DNA of 7,193 nucleotides. It comes from Paracoccaceae bacterium (GTDB taxonomy: Bacteria; Pseudomonadota; Alphaproteobacteria; Rhodobacterales; Rhodobacteraceae). A program made the position numbers and the translations under genes. This document shows, piece after piece, positions 7,022 to 7,193 of this stretch (position 1 is the first letter of the stretch; every line of letters begins with the position of its first letter). Where the stretch lies: positions 1 through 7,193 of the forward strand of contig JANSYB010000098.1 in NCBI GenBank assembly GCA_024742655.1. Direction: 5' to 3'. The notes under the pieces were generated by a model that saw only the letters and a list, made by a program, of their open reading frames with translations, did no database searches and was not told the origin of the DNA.

Positions 7022-7193
7022 AACTGACCGGTGCGTGGATAGAGGCTGACGAAACCCAGGCCGTTTGCCAGATGTTGGAAGACGCAGGGTTTCAAGCGCT
7101 GCTGGTCGGGGGATGCGTGCGCAATGCCTTGTTGGACGAGCCGGTCAATGATGTCGACATCGCCACGGACGCCCGCCCCGAAACCGTAAGTGA
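7018..7193 (+). CDS. cca: CCA tRNA nucleotidyltransferase, N-terminal part (3' end outside window)
   Basis: The first 58 residues are visible before the window ends. The protein adds or repairs the 3' CCA end of tRNAs using CTP and ATP. It belongs to the class II nucleotidyltransferase superfamily shared with poly(A) polymerase I. The signature [20 protein letters not shown] is at about residues 28-47: the GG pair (31-32), Arg 35 and the two metal-binding aspartates D45 and D47, followed by IATDARPE. The start ATG 7018 overlaps the previous stop (ATGA) and has a strong GGAGG at 7009-7013. With only the head domain seen, a poly(A) polymerase cannot be fully excluded. CCA-adding enzyme is favoured because alphaproteobacterial proteins of this kind carry the same [11 protein letters not shown] run. 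Confidence 0.88.
   Translation, partial: MKLTGAWIEADETQAVCQMLEDAGFQALLVGGCVRNALLDEPVNDVDIATDARPETVS

Overview
The window looks like chromosomal DNA from a GC-rich alphaproteobacterium. The single-ACT short-form threonine deaminase, the sulfotransferase-like protein and the REC-PP2C phosphatase resemble those of Rhodobacterales (Roseobacter/Rhodobacter type). This placement rests on protein resemblance and composition recalled from memory, not on a database search. There are no rRNA or tRNA genes, insertion sequences, CRISPR arrays or phage genes. Nearly all the DNA is accounted for by nine protein genes, two of them cut by the window edges, and no gap between genes exceeds about 150 bases.

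Left part (1-3151): the 3' end of a sulfotransferase-fold gene (+) converges on argG (-, argininosuccinate synthase, arginine biosynthesis). argG is divergent from ilvA (+, threonine ammonia-lyase, first step of isoleucine synthesis). The argG-ilvA intergenic region holds a possible short leader ORF, Leu-rich and written in non-preferred Leu codons, whose stop overlaps the ilvA start. ilvA itself has no visible Shine-Dalgarno sequence.

Middle part (3195-4944): a small single-domain histidine phosphotransfer (Hpt) protein (-) is divergent from a response-regulator/PP2C (SpoIIE/RsbU-type) phosphatase (+). The shared 151-base intergenic region contains a stem-loop. Together they look like the input half of a phosphorelay feeding a partner-switching system. 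The anti-sigma kinase and the STAS-domain antagonist expected for such a system are not in the window. This is the most interesting regulatory module here.

Right part (4919-7193): a MutT-like Nudix hydrolase (-) overlaps the 3' end of the phosphatase gene tail to tail. Divergent from it is a tightly coupled run of hslO (Hsp33 redox chaperone), a NudL-like CoA pyrophosphatase and the start of a CCA-adding tRNA nucleotidyltransferase gene. These three overlap by 11 and 4 bases and are probably one operon for stress protection, nucleotide clean-up and tRNA maintenance. A heat-shock-like promoter candidate lies before hslO.

I found no clearly novel multi-gene system. The items worth a second look are the Hpt/REC-PP2C pair, the ilvA leader and the hslO promoter.
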